A stretch of 64,000 nucleotides of DNA from the NCBI GenBank assembly GCA_037893245.1, contig JBAIAA010000008.1:5228001-5292000 (forward strand). The letters are read 5' to 3'. The notes beneath the pieces were generated by a model that saw only the letters and a list, made by a program, of their open reading frames with translations, did not search any database and had not been told where the DNA came from. A program made the translations under genes and the position numbers. This document shows, one piece after another, positions 8,995 to 17,819 of this stretch. Numbering within the stretch: the first letter of the stretch is position 1; each line of letters starts with the position of its first letter. The DNA comes from Crossaster papposus (Eukaryota; Echinodermata; Asteroidea; Velatida; Solasteridae).

Positions 8995-9498
8995 ATGACC
9001 ATCAAATATCATGTTCGACTCAGCGAGGAAGAACGATCAATACTTGAACAGCTTATCAAGCAGGAAAAGCCCAAAGTTGCACAACACAAAAAACGTAAAG
9101 CCAATATCCTTCTGGCTATCGATGAAAACCATGATCCACTGCAGCATGATCAGGTAGCCAAAGCTTTCCATGTTAGGCCGCTTACTATCACTCGCCGCAG
9201 GCAACGATTTGTTGAAGAAGGGCTTGATGTCGCTGTCAATGGAAAACTAAGCAGCCACGGTCGGGTACGTAAACTCGATGGCGAAGCCGAAGCTCACCTT
9301 ATTGCCCTTACCTGCTCACCACCACCGGAAGGAGCCAGCCGATGGACGCTAAATTTACTGACAGATCGCATGATTGAGCTCAGATACGTCGAATCGATTT
9401 CCAGAAGCACAGTACATGAGGGACTAAAAAAAATGAGCTTAAGCCCTGGCAAAAAAAGGAATGGTGTATACCTGCGGAAGAAAGCGCCAACTTTGTGA
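8995..9498 (+). CDS. IS630 transposase, first frame (copy 1)
   Basis: 167 codons holding the helix-turn-helix DNA-binding domain (HDQVAKAFHVRPLTITRRRQRF) and start of the catalytic domain. The IS630 frame leaves it at an A8 run (about 9425-9432) by a -1 step into the frame of the next ORF; the tail after that point (MSLSPGKKRNGV...) is an alternative C-terminus. Confidence 0.85.
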   Translation: MTIKYHVRLSEEERSILEQLIKQEKPKVAQHKKRKANILLAIDENHDPLQHDQVAKAFHVRPLTITRRRQRFVEEGLDVAVNGKLSSHGRVRKLDGEAEAHLIALTCSPPPEGASRWTLNLLTDRMIELRYVESISRSTVHEGLKKMSLSPGKKRNGVYLRKKAPTL

Positions 9499-10145
9499 GT
9501 GCGATGGAGGATATTCTTGAAGTCTATAAACGTCCTCTTGATCCAAAGCGTCCGCTTGTTTGCCTTGATGAAAGTAGCAAGCAGCATGTTAAAGAAGTCG
9601 TTAATCCAATGCCTGTTGAGCCTGGAAAACCGGAGCGTTATGACACAGAGTATGAATGTAATGGCGTCAGCAATCTGTTCATGATGTTTGAACCCTTGAC
9701 AGGTTGGCGGCATGTTGAGGTGACTGATCGTAGGACAGCGATTGATTGGGCTCATCAAATCAAGTTTCTGGTCGATGTTCGCCACAAAGATGCAGAGAAA
9801 GTTATACTGGTTGGAGACAACTTGAACACGCATTCTCCCGCATCACTTTATAAAGCTTTTTCCCCAGAAGAAGCCCGCAGAATGATTGATAAGCTTGAGT
9901 TTCATTACACCCCAAAGCATGGCAGTTGGCTGGATATGGCCGAACTTGAGCTGAGTATACTGAGTCGCCAATGTCTGGATCGGCGTATCCCTACCCAAGA
10001 TACTCTCCGGAGAGAAGTCAAAGCCTGGGAGGAGAAGCGCAACGCAAGAAAAGTGACTACACAGTGGCGTTTTACCACTGAAGACGCTCGGATAAAACTT
10101 AAGAGACTGTATCCAAAGATGCCAGAGCTTGATAATACAGAGTAG
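9495..10145 (+). CDS. IS630 transposase, catalytic frame (copy 1)
   Basis: 216 codons with the IS630/Tc1 catalytic core: VCLDESSKQ (first Asp), VILVGDNLNTHSPASL (second Asp) and YTPKHGSWLDMAELELS (Glu). Read together with the first frame by -1 frameshift, the full transposase is about 360 residues. The frame overlaps ORF 1 by 4 bases (GTGA) and has a possible GTG start of its own. Confidence 0.9.
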   Translation: MSAMEDILEVYKRPLDPKRPLVCLDESSKQHVKEVVNPMPVEPGKPERYDTEYECNGVSNLFMMFEPLTGWRHVEVTDRRTAIDWAHQIKFLVDVRHKDAEKVILVGDNLNTHSPASLYKAFSPEEARRMIDKLEFHYTPKHGSWLDMAELELSILSRQCLDRRIPTQDTLRREVKAWEEKRNARKVTTQWRFTTEDARIKLKRLYPKMPELDNTE

Positions 10146-10161
10146 ATGCCAGAGCTTGATA

Positions 10162-11831
10162 CCTAAATCCTGCAATCCAAACCCGAACAGGTCAATCGCA
10201 GCAACTGATCAAGCCCTCCTGATTCTGATTATGCTACTATCGAGCAAATATTTACCTTTTCAGTGGATTTTAATCACATGAGCCGTCGTGTTTGGTTCAT
10301 CTTACTGCTATTCCTGATATCAGGGCGCGATAACTCCTTCCGCATTAGCAGAATGTTTTTCTAATCATCCATTGTTCGCTATTTACAAACAGTCACCTAC
10401 TGCTAGCCAAGCATCCCACTCCGTTTGGTAGAGATGCTCTTTGTTACTGGCAACGGTCAACTGCCTGTTACCTGTCAACAGTTTTCCGGCAACCCGTATC
10501 ATATAGCAGCGAATGCTTTCCGGCTCCCACTTCATCAACTGACGATTCCCACTCATCAGTGCCATCCAACGTGTTGTATTGTAGGCCAGTATTGCACATT
10601 GCATAAGCGCACTGTTTGCCATGAAATGATCGGTTTTGATCTGCCCGAGAGCCATCTGGTTTTTGCACTCTTCGATCCAGGTTTCGCAGGTAGCCCGCTT
10701 GCCATACGCTTTATGGATCTCCCATGGACTCAACGACTCAGTAGTCACGTAGCAGAAGTAGTCGTACTCTGGCTTCGGGTCTAACAATTCGCACTGGGTG
10801 TTTTCTGGCTTCCCGATCTTTCTTTGCCGGACAGCCACGAAGCAACGAGCCCGGTCCCAGTCACCACAGCAGTGTTGAAACTCGCACCACTCCCACCCTG
10901 GCTGATGCACGACAGGTTGCCAGTCTTGCGGGATTAACAGTTTGTGTAGATTCTTCAGTTTGACCTTAACCAGATAACGATGTCCTAAATCCTCCAGATA
11001 GGTCAGTAATGGTCCACCAAAGTAGCCACTATCAGCCCTGAAAAAAATCTTCATGTGGGAAGGCAGAGTAACCAGCAACTGTTTCATAAACTCTATGGAG
11101 CCATTAGCAGTGTAGGCATCACCACTTCGTAACCAACCCTGCAGCACTTCTTTGGTTTCCGCGCAAAAGGCCAGCTGCGGGTGGTACGACAGCGCCCCTC
11201 TTTTTTTCTCGTTAAACCCTTTCTTTGCGCCTTCCTGAAAACCAAAACAGGTTTTTACCGTAGAATCGAGGTCAATGGTGACCTGTTTAAAAGCATAAAC
11301 GGTAGATGTTCCTGAGCGCAGTGCCTGTTTCCAAACACTCTCCCTCATTTCGTGGACAGCGGTTTCCAGTTCAACGACGCTGGCAAAGTGGAACAGCTTT
11401 AAAATGCGTCCAAATTGACTGTCACAAGGAATGCGTTGAAAACGGGTGCATTCTCGGAGAACGCTATCCTGCCAGACCGTGCACACTTTCATCAGACTTT
11501 TGGCACCTGCCAGAATGCCGGTGGTTACCATCAGAATGACATCTGACAGTTGGAAAGTGGCATTAGAGCCTCGTTGAATATTAATCCGTTTGTCCAGTAG
11601 GTCGGCCAGCCCCATCCGGTTCAGGAAGCGAAACACAGGGATAAGTCCAGCCTGACTGGTAAGCGGCTTTTTAGCTTGAGTGAAATGTACCTTCCGCTGC
11701 TTCCAACGTGCTTTTGACTTGTTTTTTTTGCTCATTGAAAAAGTGATGCTTTATGAAACGAAAACATCATTTAATCTCTTTATTCACGGGTGATTGCAAC
11801 TTTTATTTCGATATTATTTGCAGGATTTAGG
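10162..11831 (-). mobile_element. IS1380-type element, copy 2 (subtype B, 1670 bp)
   Basis: Standard ends, flanked by TGATA (10157-10161 and 11832-11836). Inserted in the tandem repeat near the right end of IS630 copy 1. Confidence 0.95.
10383..11735 (-). CDS. IS1380-family transposase (copy 2)
   Basis: 450 residues, whole. Subtype B is marked by FRFLNRMGLADLLDKRINI and TVYAFKQVTIDLD in place of GLSGLLNK and TIYARKQITIDLD in subtype A. Confidence 0.9.
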   Translation of the reverse strand: MSKKNKSKARWKQRKVHFTQAKKPLTSQAGLIPVFRFLNRMGLADLLDKRINIQRGSNATFQLSDVILMVTTGILAGAKSLMKVCTVWQDSVLRECTRFQRIPCDSQFGRILKLFHFASVVELETAVHEMRESVWKQALRSGTSTVYAFKQVTIDLDSTVKTCFGFQEGAKKGFNEKKRGALSYHPQLAFCAETKEVLQGWLRSGDAYTANGSIEFMKQLLVTLPSHMKIFFRADSGYFGGPLLTYLEDLGHRYLVKVKLKNLHKLLIPQDWQPVVHQPGWEWCEFQHCCGDWDRARCFVAVRQRKIGKPENTQCELLDPKPEYDYFCYVTTESLSPWEIHKAYGKRATCETWIEECKNQMALGQIKTDHFMANSALMQCAILAYNTTRWMALMSGNRQLMKWEPESIRCYMIRVAGKLLTGNRQLTVASNKEHLYQTEWDAWLAVGDCL

Positions 11832-12169
11832 TGATAATACAGAGTAGATGCCAGAGCTTGATAATACAGAGTAGATTGAGAGCCTCCATAGAACATAAAC
11901 CAGACTATTAGAGCAGCACTTTTTCCCATGAAAAATTGGGAAATGGGGCACTTTGCGTGAAATAACCCATTTTTTTGTCCTGCCACTCAAAATTGACTCA
12001 AATAACAGGACGGCTAACCATTGTCGACCATTTACACAAACAGCTGACCGATCGGTTATCTGTGATTATCAAATGGTGTCGGATGGAGTACTAGTACTCC
12101 GTCCGGCAGAAGATGATAGTTTACTGAAGGCTATTCTAATAACTCCGAGTTCATAACACCGGAGTTATT

Positions 12170-12673
12170 ATGACCATCAAATATCATGTTCGACTCAGCG
12201 AGGAAGAACGATCAATACTTGAACGGCTTATCAAGCAGGAAAAGCCCAAAGTTGCACAACACAAAAAACGTAAAGCCAATATCCTTCTGGCTATCGATGA
12301 AAACCATGATCCACTGCAGCATGATCAGGTAGCCAAAGCTTTCCATGTTAGGCCGCTTACTATCACTCGCCTCAGGCAACGATTTGTTGAAGAAGGGCTT
12401 GATGTCGCTGTCAATGGAAAACTAAGCAGCCACGGTCGGGTACGTAAACTCGATGGCGAAGCCGAAGCTCACCTTATTGCCCTTACCTGCTCACCACCAC
12501 CGGAAGGAGCCAGCCGATGGACGCTAAACTTACTGACAGATCGCATGATTGAGCTCAGATACGTCGAATCGATTTCCAGAAGCACAGTACATGAGGGGCT
12601 AAAAAAAATGAGCTTAAGCCCTGGCAAACAAAGGAATGGTGTATACCTGCGGAAGAAAGCGCCAACTTTGTGA
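12170..12673 (+). CDS. IS630 transposase, first frame (copy 2)
   Basis: 167 codons, as in copy 1 with a few substitutions (TRLRQRF in the HTH region). The A8 run is kept. Confidence 0.85.
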   Translation: MTIKYHVRLSEEERSILERLIKQEKPKVAQHKKRKANILLAIDENHDPLQHDQVAKAFHVRPLTITRLRQRFVEEGLDVAVNGKLSSHGRVRKLDGEAEAHLIALTCSPPPEGASRWTLNLLTDRMIELRYVESISRSTVHEGLKKMSLSPGKQRNGVYLRKKAPTL

Positions 12674-13320
12674 GTGCGATGGAGGATATTCTTGAAGTCT
12701 ATAAACGTCCTCTTGATCCAAGGCGTCCGCTTGTTTGCCGTGATGAAAGTAGCAAGCAGCATGTTAAAGAAGTCGTTAATCCAATGCCTGTTGAGCCTGG
12801 AAAACCGGAGCGTTATGACACAGAGTATGAACGTAATGGCGTCAGCAATCTGTTCATGATGTTTGAACCCTTGACAGGTTGGCGGCATGTTGAGGTGACT
12901 GATCGTAGGACAGCGATTGATTGGGCTCATCAAATCAAGTTTCTGGTCGATGTTCGCCACAAAGATGCAGAGAAAGTTATACTGGTTGGAGACAACTTGA
13001 ACACGCATTCTCCCGCATCACTTTATAAAGCTTTTTCCCCAAAAGAAGCCCGCAGAATGATTGATAAGCTTGAGTTTCATTACACCCCAAAGCATGGCAG
13101 TTGGCTGGATATGGCCGAAATTGAGCTGAGTATACTGAGTCGCCAATGTCTGGATCGGCGTATCCCTACCCAAGATATTCTCCGGAGAGAAGTCAAAGCC
13201 TGGGAGGAGAAGCGCAACGCAAGAAAAGCGACTACACAGTGGCGTTTTACCACTGAAGACGCTCGGATAAAACTTAAGAGACTGTATCCAAAGATGCCAG
13301 AGCTTGATAATACAGAGTAG
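12670..13320 (+). CDS. IS630 transposase, catalytic frame (copy 2)
   Basis: 216 codons. The first catalytic block reads VCRDESSKQ, i.e. Leu to Arg next to the catalytic Asp compared with every other copy (VCLDESSKQ), so this copy may be impaired. Confidence 0.88.
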   Translation: MSAMEDILEVYKRPLDPRRPLVCRDESSKQHVKEVVNPMPVEPGKPERYDTEYERNGVSNLFMMFEPLTGWRHVEVTDRRTAIDWAHQIKFLVDVRHKDAEKVILVGDNLNTHSPASLYKAFSPKEARRMIDKLEFHYTPKHGSWLDMAEIELSILSRQCLDRRIPTQDILRREVKAWEEKRNARKATTQWRFTTEDARIKLKRLYPKMPELDNTE

Positions 13321-13537
13321 ATTGAGAGCCTCCATAGAACATAAACCAGACTATTAGAGCAGCACTTTTTCCCATGAAAAATTGGGAAATGGGGCACTTT
13401 GCGTGAAATAACCCATTTTTTTGTCCTGCCACTCAAAATTGACTCAAATAACAGGACGGCTAACCATTGTCGACCATTTACACAAAAAGCTGACCGATCG
13501 GTTATCTGTGATTATCAAATGGTGTCGGATGGAGTAC

Positions 13538-13577
13538 TAGATAGCGGTGAAGCGCTGCTTTATCTGCCGTAAAACAA
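13538..13577 (-). pseudogene. tatD: TatD internal fragment between IS630 and IS91-type elements
   Basis: Forty bases read CFTADKAALHRYL on the minus strand and join in frame across CTAG to [13 protein letters not shown] at 8919, matching the TatD segment before its GLTG motif. The fragment is cut on its other side by the terminus of IS91-type element a copy A. Confidence 0.8.
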
Positions 13578-15074
13578 CAAGGTGTGCCGCTCCGAGGCGG
13601 CTTTCCTCCCGTGCCAAATAGAGGGCTTCCAGCCAACTTTCCTTAACGTCACTTGTCCTTTATAGTTCCATCCTTCACTTTTCATCAACAACCATCTGGG
13701 CTTGTGCTATCCGCACCCCTTCCCGCATGAAGCAACTGCTGCACCTCGAAAAGGCATGGTGGCAGTATTATCAAAAACACAAAGACACTCTGAGACCCGT
13801 TGTTATTGAGACCATGGGGCTACTTCTGGCTTGTGGAACGACTCTTTTGGGATTTGCGACTTTTCGTTGCTCTAAGCTCGGATGTTTCTTTACGAAAAAG
13901 ATCTGCTTTGGCTGTAACTCCCGATTTTGTAACACCTGTGGCAAAAAAAAGACCGATCAGTGGCTCGAAAATATGAAGGCCACACTGCCTGATACACGCT
14001 GGCAACACATCACGTTTACTATGCCTGATGTCCTTTGGCGTTTCTTTGAAGTCAATCGTCACCTACAGGGTAACCTCAGTGCAATAGCCGCTAGTATCAT
14101 GCTCGATGCTGCCAAGAAAAAAGGGCTAACGCCCGGTATTTTCAACGCTATTCATACCTTTGGTCGTGATCTTAAGCTCAATGTCCATATCCATTTGGCT
14201 ATTACGCTGGGGGGGATTACCACAGATCATAAGCGATGGAAGAAGATAGACTTCCACAAAATAAATACCATGACATGCTGGCGCTACCAGGTTCTTCACC
14301 TCTTACGGCAAGAAGCCAAAAAAGGGCAGCTCATCATTCCGGATGAGCTATCAAAGCAATGGGGGAACAACTATCGGCTGAATCAGTTTCTCGATACTGA
14401 ATATAAGAAACACTGGCATGTTCATTTTGCTGATCCCACTAAAACACCCACGGCAACAGCTAAGTATTTGGGACGTTATCTCACCCGACCTCCCATCGCT
14501 TTGTCACGAATTAAGCACTACGATAGCAAAGAAGTGGTGTTTGAGTACCTCGATCACAAAACCAATACACACCGTCTGTTCCATTGTGATATCGAAGAAT
14601 TCATTACACGGCTGATTCGCCATATTCCCGAAAAAGGGTTCAGACTGGTGCGCTACTACGGGTTTCTGGCTCACCGTGTCCGAGGAAAGCTACTGCCAAA
14701 AATCTACGATCTACTGAATCAACCTGAGAAAAAAACACAAAGGATCTACTTTCCCGAGCTGTTGAACGCGACCTTTAGCGTTGATCCACTCAAATGCCAT
14801 GCCTGTGGTGCACAACTGGTATTTTGTGGTGTTACTGTTGGTATAAAACGCTCAGAGCTTCGTCAATACCATAAGGCGCTGGCCTTACAAAAACCGATTC
14901 AGCAGGCGGCATAGGAAAGATCCGTCTGGAGTTTGGTGTTGAGTGAAAAACAGCTTGTTTAAAGGCGTTTTAAGACCCGTAGAGTGCTTTTTCCGTCTTT
15001 CACAGGGTTTTATCACCAAATACAACTCGTTAGCTGGCATGCTGAGGATTAGACTGCGGGCCTCGGCGTTTTGA
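13578..15074 (+). mobile_element. IS91-type element a, copy A (ori end lost)
   Basis: The ter-side end CAAGGTGTGCCGCTCCG abuts the TatD fragment. On the other side similarity to copy B (43405-44916) stops after GGCCTCGGCGTTTTGA, 13 bases or so short of the ori terminus, where sequence jumps into an istB gene. The flanks therefore come from two different loci, so this copy marks a deletion or rearrangement. Confidence 0.8.
13727..14914 (+). CDS. IS91-family HUH transposase (element a, copy A)
   Basis: 395 residues. N-terminal cysteine cluster (about C48-C71: CFGCNSRFCNTCG) for zinc, an HUH motif at 154-156 (LNVHIHLAITLGG), the family block YLGRYLTRPPIALSRIKHYD and the RYYGFLAHR tyrosine region, and a C-terminal CHACGAQL zinc pair. 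These enzymes start rolling-circle transposition by nicking at the ori end. The frame is whole but the ori end of this copy is missing. The ATG follows a rather poor ribosome site. Confidence 0.9.
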   Translation: MKQLLHLEKAWWQYYQKHKDTLRPVVIETMGLLLACGTTLLGFATFRCSKLGCFFTKKICFGCNSRFCNTCGKKKTDQWLENMKATLPDTRWQHITFTMPDVLWRFFEVNRHLQGNLSAIAASIMLDAAKKKGLTPGIFNAIHTFGRDLKLNVHIHLAITLGGITTDHKRWKKIDFHKINTMTCWRYQVLHLLRQEAKKGQLIIPDELSKQWGNNYRLNQFLDTEYKKHWHVHFADPTKTPTATAKYLGRYLTRPPIALSRIKHYDSKEVVFEYLDHKTNTHRLFHCDIEEFITRLIRHIPEKGFRLVRYYGFLAHRVRGKLLPKIYDLLNQPEKKTQRIYFPELLNATFSVDPLKCHACGAQLVFCGVTVGIKRSELRQYHKALALQKPIQQAA

Positions 15075-15593
15075 CGAGGACTCAAGCAGACTCAGATAGC
15101 CAGCCTGGCCAGCGGTGATTGGCTAGTTCGTCATCGGAACCTGCTGATCACCGGCCCCTGCGGTACAGGCAAGAGCTACCTGGCATGTGCTCTGTGGCAT
15201 ATGGCCTGTCTGAAGGGACGCAGTGTTCACTATTATCGGATGTCCCGGCTGCTGGAAGAACTCACCCTGGCTCATGGGGATGGCAGTTACAGCAAACAGT
15301 TGAAGCTGTTGGCTAAAACTGACCTTCTAATACTGGACGACTGGGGGTTGGAACCTCTGACACAGCAGCACAGGAATGATCTTCTGGAAGTCATGGATGA
15401 CCGGCATGAGCACAGCTCAACCATCGTCACCAGCCAACTGCCGACCAAACAGTGGCATGGAAGCATTGGTGATGAAACATTGGCCGACGCCATTCTGGAC
15501 CGACTGATGCACAATGCCCACCGGTTAACACTGAAGGGAGAATCCATGCGAAAGAAGCTCGGAACACTGGAAGCAAATGAACACCTGGTCTAA
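15075..15593 (+). pseudogene. istB: istB ATPase, 5'-truncated
   Basis: Residues from RGLKQTQIASLASGDWL to the normal C-terminus EANEHLV. Walker A GPCGTGKSYLA and Walker B LLILDDWG are intact, but about the first 80 residues are absent, cut at the junction with IS91-type element a. Compare the complete 249-residue istB at 44956-45705. Confidence 0.88.
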
Positions 15594-15673
15594 GAATTAG
15601 GCAGGGCAATGTATAAACGGTTTGAGGTGTTCAAGCAAACCAGAATGGGTGTTCAACCTAACCAGAATAAGCA
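15075..15673 (+). mobile_element. IS21-family fragment, copy A (3' istB and right end)
   Basis: Matches IS21 copy B from inside istB to the right end, which closes with the repeated AACCAGAAT...GTGTTCAA motifs and terminal AGAATAAGCA (outer end TGCTTATTCTGG on the other strand). Its istA and 5' istB are missing. Confidence 0.85.
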
Positions 15674-15724
15674 AGCTCTACAGATATGAGAAGATGGTAT
15701 GGAATTGTAAGCTTTTCAGCACTA
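15674..15724 (+). pseudogene. Unknown gene B, fragment 1
   Basis: Lies between the IS21 right end and the IS701-type element. Its frame (LYRYEKMVWNCKLFST) runs on across CACTAG into the fragment at 19966. It appears to be the earliest visible piece of a gene with no recognised family. Confidence 0.55.
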
Positions 15725-16841
15725 TAGAACTTACGCATTGACAGACATCCAAAAAAATTGCTAGATCAGCAAAAAAACAGTGGATGTCGTCGTGCGTAGA
15801 AAAATAACAAAACCAACAACAGCCAAGTGCGACCTCCCGAAGTATACGGGGTTTCTACTCTGTGAACCCAAATCAGCCACCTGTACCCGTCTTAGCGAAT
15901 TGAGTGATATATCGCATGACAGTGTTAACCGCTTTCTCCAACGTGAAAACTTTGCTCCTGAAGATCTTTTTCTAGAAGCGTCAGCAAGGCTTATTCTTGA
16001 AGGTGGGACGCTATCGGTTGATGATACGGTGCTGGATAAACCTTATACCCATTACACGGCTGTAGTCGGTCATTACTACTCAGGAAAGCACCACAAAACC
16101 GTCAAGGGTATTAATCTCATCACGCTTTATTACACGGACATCAAAGGCTACAACTTGCCCGTTAATTTCCGTATTTACAATCCAGCCGATGGCAAAACTA
16201 AAAATGACTACTTTGTCGATATGCTGAAAGAAGTACTGGCATGGGGACTCGAACCTGCATGTGTTACCGGTGACTCTTGGTATAGCAGTATTGGAAACCT
16301 CAAAGCTGTGAAAAACAATGGTTTGGGTTTTATGTTCGCTGTTAAAAGCAACCGTACTGTCTCTGTGCAAAAGGGTAACTACCAACAGGTGCAGAGCCTG
16401 GAGATTCCCGAAGAAGGAAGCACTGTATGGCTACGTAACTTTGGTCATGTACGACTCTACCGGACGCGACTCAAAAACGAGCTGCGCCATTACGTTGTTT
16501 ACACTCCTCATGTCGGAGCAGATCTATCTCCACGATCTGATTTTGATCAGCTGCACCAACATCATTGGGCGATCGAAGAGTATCACCGGGCATTAAAGCA
16601 ACTCTGCAACATCGAGCGTTTTCAGGTGAGAGGGGAGCGACAGGTCCGGAATCATATTTTTGCGGCTATCTTTGGCTATACCTGTCTTCAGGCGATGAAA
16701 GTATCAGGGTCACTCAGAAGCGTCTATAGCGTCAGGAAAGACGCCCTCAAAGAAGCTACCTGGGATTTCATAAAAAGCTTCTCCGAGGGGAAGGAATGGT
16801 TGAGGCCATTTTTTGCCGGACCTGTCAATGCGTAAGTTCTA
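15725..16841 (+). mobile_element. IS4/IS701-type element, copy A (1117 bp)
   Basis: Inverted ends TAGAACTTACGCATTGAC and GTCAATGCGTAAGTTCTA, flanked by CACTA (15720-15724 and 16842-16846). The right CACTA runs straight into the CTAG used by IS630 copy 3. Confidence 0.9.
15780..16835 (+). CDS. DDE transposase, IS4/IS701 type (copy A)
   Basis: 351 residues with a GTG start. Conserved blocks are TLSVDDTVLDKPY (first Asp), CVTGDSWYSS (second Asp) and HHWAIEEYHRALKQLCNIERF (Y-E-K-type signature with the catalytic Glu). This is the IS4 superfamily; IS701 is the likeliest named family but I cannot confirm it without a database. Whole and near-identical to copy B. Confidence 0.85.
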   Translation: MDVVVRRKITKPTTAKCDLPKYTGFLLCEPKSATCTRLSELSDISHDSVNRFLQRENFAPEDLFLEASARLILEGGTLSVDDTVLDKPYTHYTAVVGHYYSGKHHKTVKGINLITLYYTDIKGYNLPVNFRIYNPADGKTKNDYFVDMLKEVLAWGLEPACVTGDSWYSSIGNLKAVKNNGLGFMFAVKSNRTVSVQKGNYQQVQSLEIPEEGSTVWLRNFGHVRLYRTRLKNELRHYVVYTPHVGADLSPRSDFDQLHQHHWAIEEYHRALKQLCNIERFQVRGERQVRNHIFAAIFGYTCLQAMKVSGSLRSVYSVRKDALKEATWDFIKSFSEGKEWLRPFFAGPVNA

Positions 16842-16922
16842 CACTAGTACTCCGTCCGGCAGAAGATGATAGTTTACTGAAGGCTATGCTAATAACTCCG
16901 AGTCCATAACACCGGAGTTATT

Positions 16923-17426
16923 ATGACCATCAAATATCATGTTCGACTCAGCGAGGAAGAACGATCAATACTTGAACGGCTTATCAAGCAGGAAAAGCCC
17001 AAAGTTGCACAACACAAAAAACGTAAAGCCAATATCCTTCTGACTATCGATGAAAACCATGATCCACTGCAGCATGATCAGGTAGCCAAAGCTTTCCATG
17101 TTAGGCCGCTTACTATCACTCGCCTCAGGCAACGATTTGTTGAAGAAGGGCTTGATGTCGCTGTCAATGGAAAACTAAGCAGCCACGGTCGGGTACGTAA
17201 ACTCGATGGCGAAGCCGAAGCTCACCTTATTGCCCTTACCTGCTCACCACCACCGGAAGGAGCCAGCCGATGGACGCTAAACTTACTGACAGATCGCATG
17301 ATTGAGCTCAGATACGTCGAATCGATTTCCAGAAGCACAGTACATGAGGGGCTAAAAAAAATGAGCTTAAGCCCTGGCAAAAAAAGGAATGGTGTATACC
17401 TGCGGAAGAAAGCGCCAACTGTGTGA
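16923..17426 (+). CDS. IS630 transposase, first frame (copy 3)
   Basis: 167 codons; differs by ILLTIDENHD (Ala to Thr) and KKAPTV. A8 run kept. Confidence 0.83.
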   Translation: MTIKYHVRLSEEERSILERLIKQEKPKVAQHKKRKANILLTIDENHDPLQHDQVAKAFHVRPLTITRLRQRFVEEGLDVAVNGKLSSHGRVRKLDGEAEAHLIALTCSPPPEGASRWTLNLLTDRMIELRYVESISRSTVHEGLKKMSLSPGKKRNGVYLRKKAPTV

Positions 17427-17819
17427 GTGCGATGGAGGATATTCTTGAAGTCTATAAACGTCCTCTTGATCCAAGGCGTCCGCTTGTTTGCCTTGATGAA
17501 AGTAGCAAGCAGCATGTTAAAGAAGTCGTTAATCCAATGCCTGTTGAGCCTGGAAAACCGGAGCGTTATGACACAGAGTATGAACGTAATGGCGTCAGCA
17601 ATCTGTTCATGATGTTTGAACCCTTGACAGGTTGGCGGCATGTTGAGGTGACTGATCGTAGGACAGCGATTGATTGGGCGCATCAAATCAAGTTTCTGGT
17701 CGATGTTCGCCACAAAGATGCAGAGAAAGTTATACTGGTTGGAGACAACTTGAACACGCATTCTCCCGCATCACTTTATAAAGCTTTTTCCCCAGAAGAA
17801 GCCCGCAGAATGATTGATA

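Larger units (their letters stand above)
10118..11873. repeat. 27-bp tandem triplication in IS630 copy 1, split by IS1380
   Basis: Three units starting GATGCCAGAGCTTGATAA: 10118-10144, 10145-10161 continued at 11837-11846 after the IS1380 insertion, and 11847-11873. All other IS630 copies have one unit, so this is a local slippage or recombination product that predates the IS1380 insertion. Confidence 0.85.
8919..12091 (+). mobile_element. IS630-family element, copy 1 (interrupted by IS1380 copy 2)
   Basis: Begins GTACTCCGTCCGG and ends CGGATGGAGTAC, imperfect inverted repeats, inside a CTAG target with TA duplicated. IS1380 copy 2 lies within it at 10162-11831. Downstream of the second transposase frame a 27-bp segment is present three times in tandem, versus once in other copies. 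Confidence 0.93.
12094..13537 (+). mobile_element. IS630-family element, copy 2 (uninterrupted, 1444 bp)
   Basis: Directly abuts copy 1: the two share one CTAG (12091-12094). It ends at CTAG 13537-13540, next to the TatD fragment. This gives the element's full length as 1444 bp. Confidence 0.93.

Noticed and set aside
9294-9833. 179-codon minus-strand ORF present in each IS630 copy
   Set aside because: Antisense to the transposase frames with no ribosome site and no recognisable domain; conserved only because the element is.
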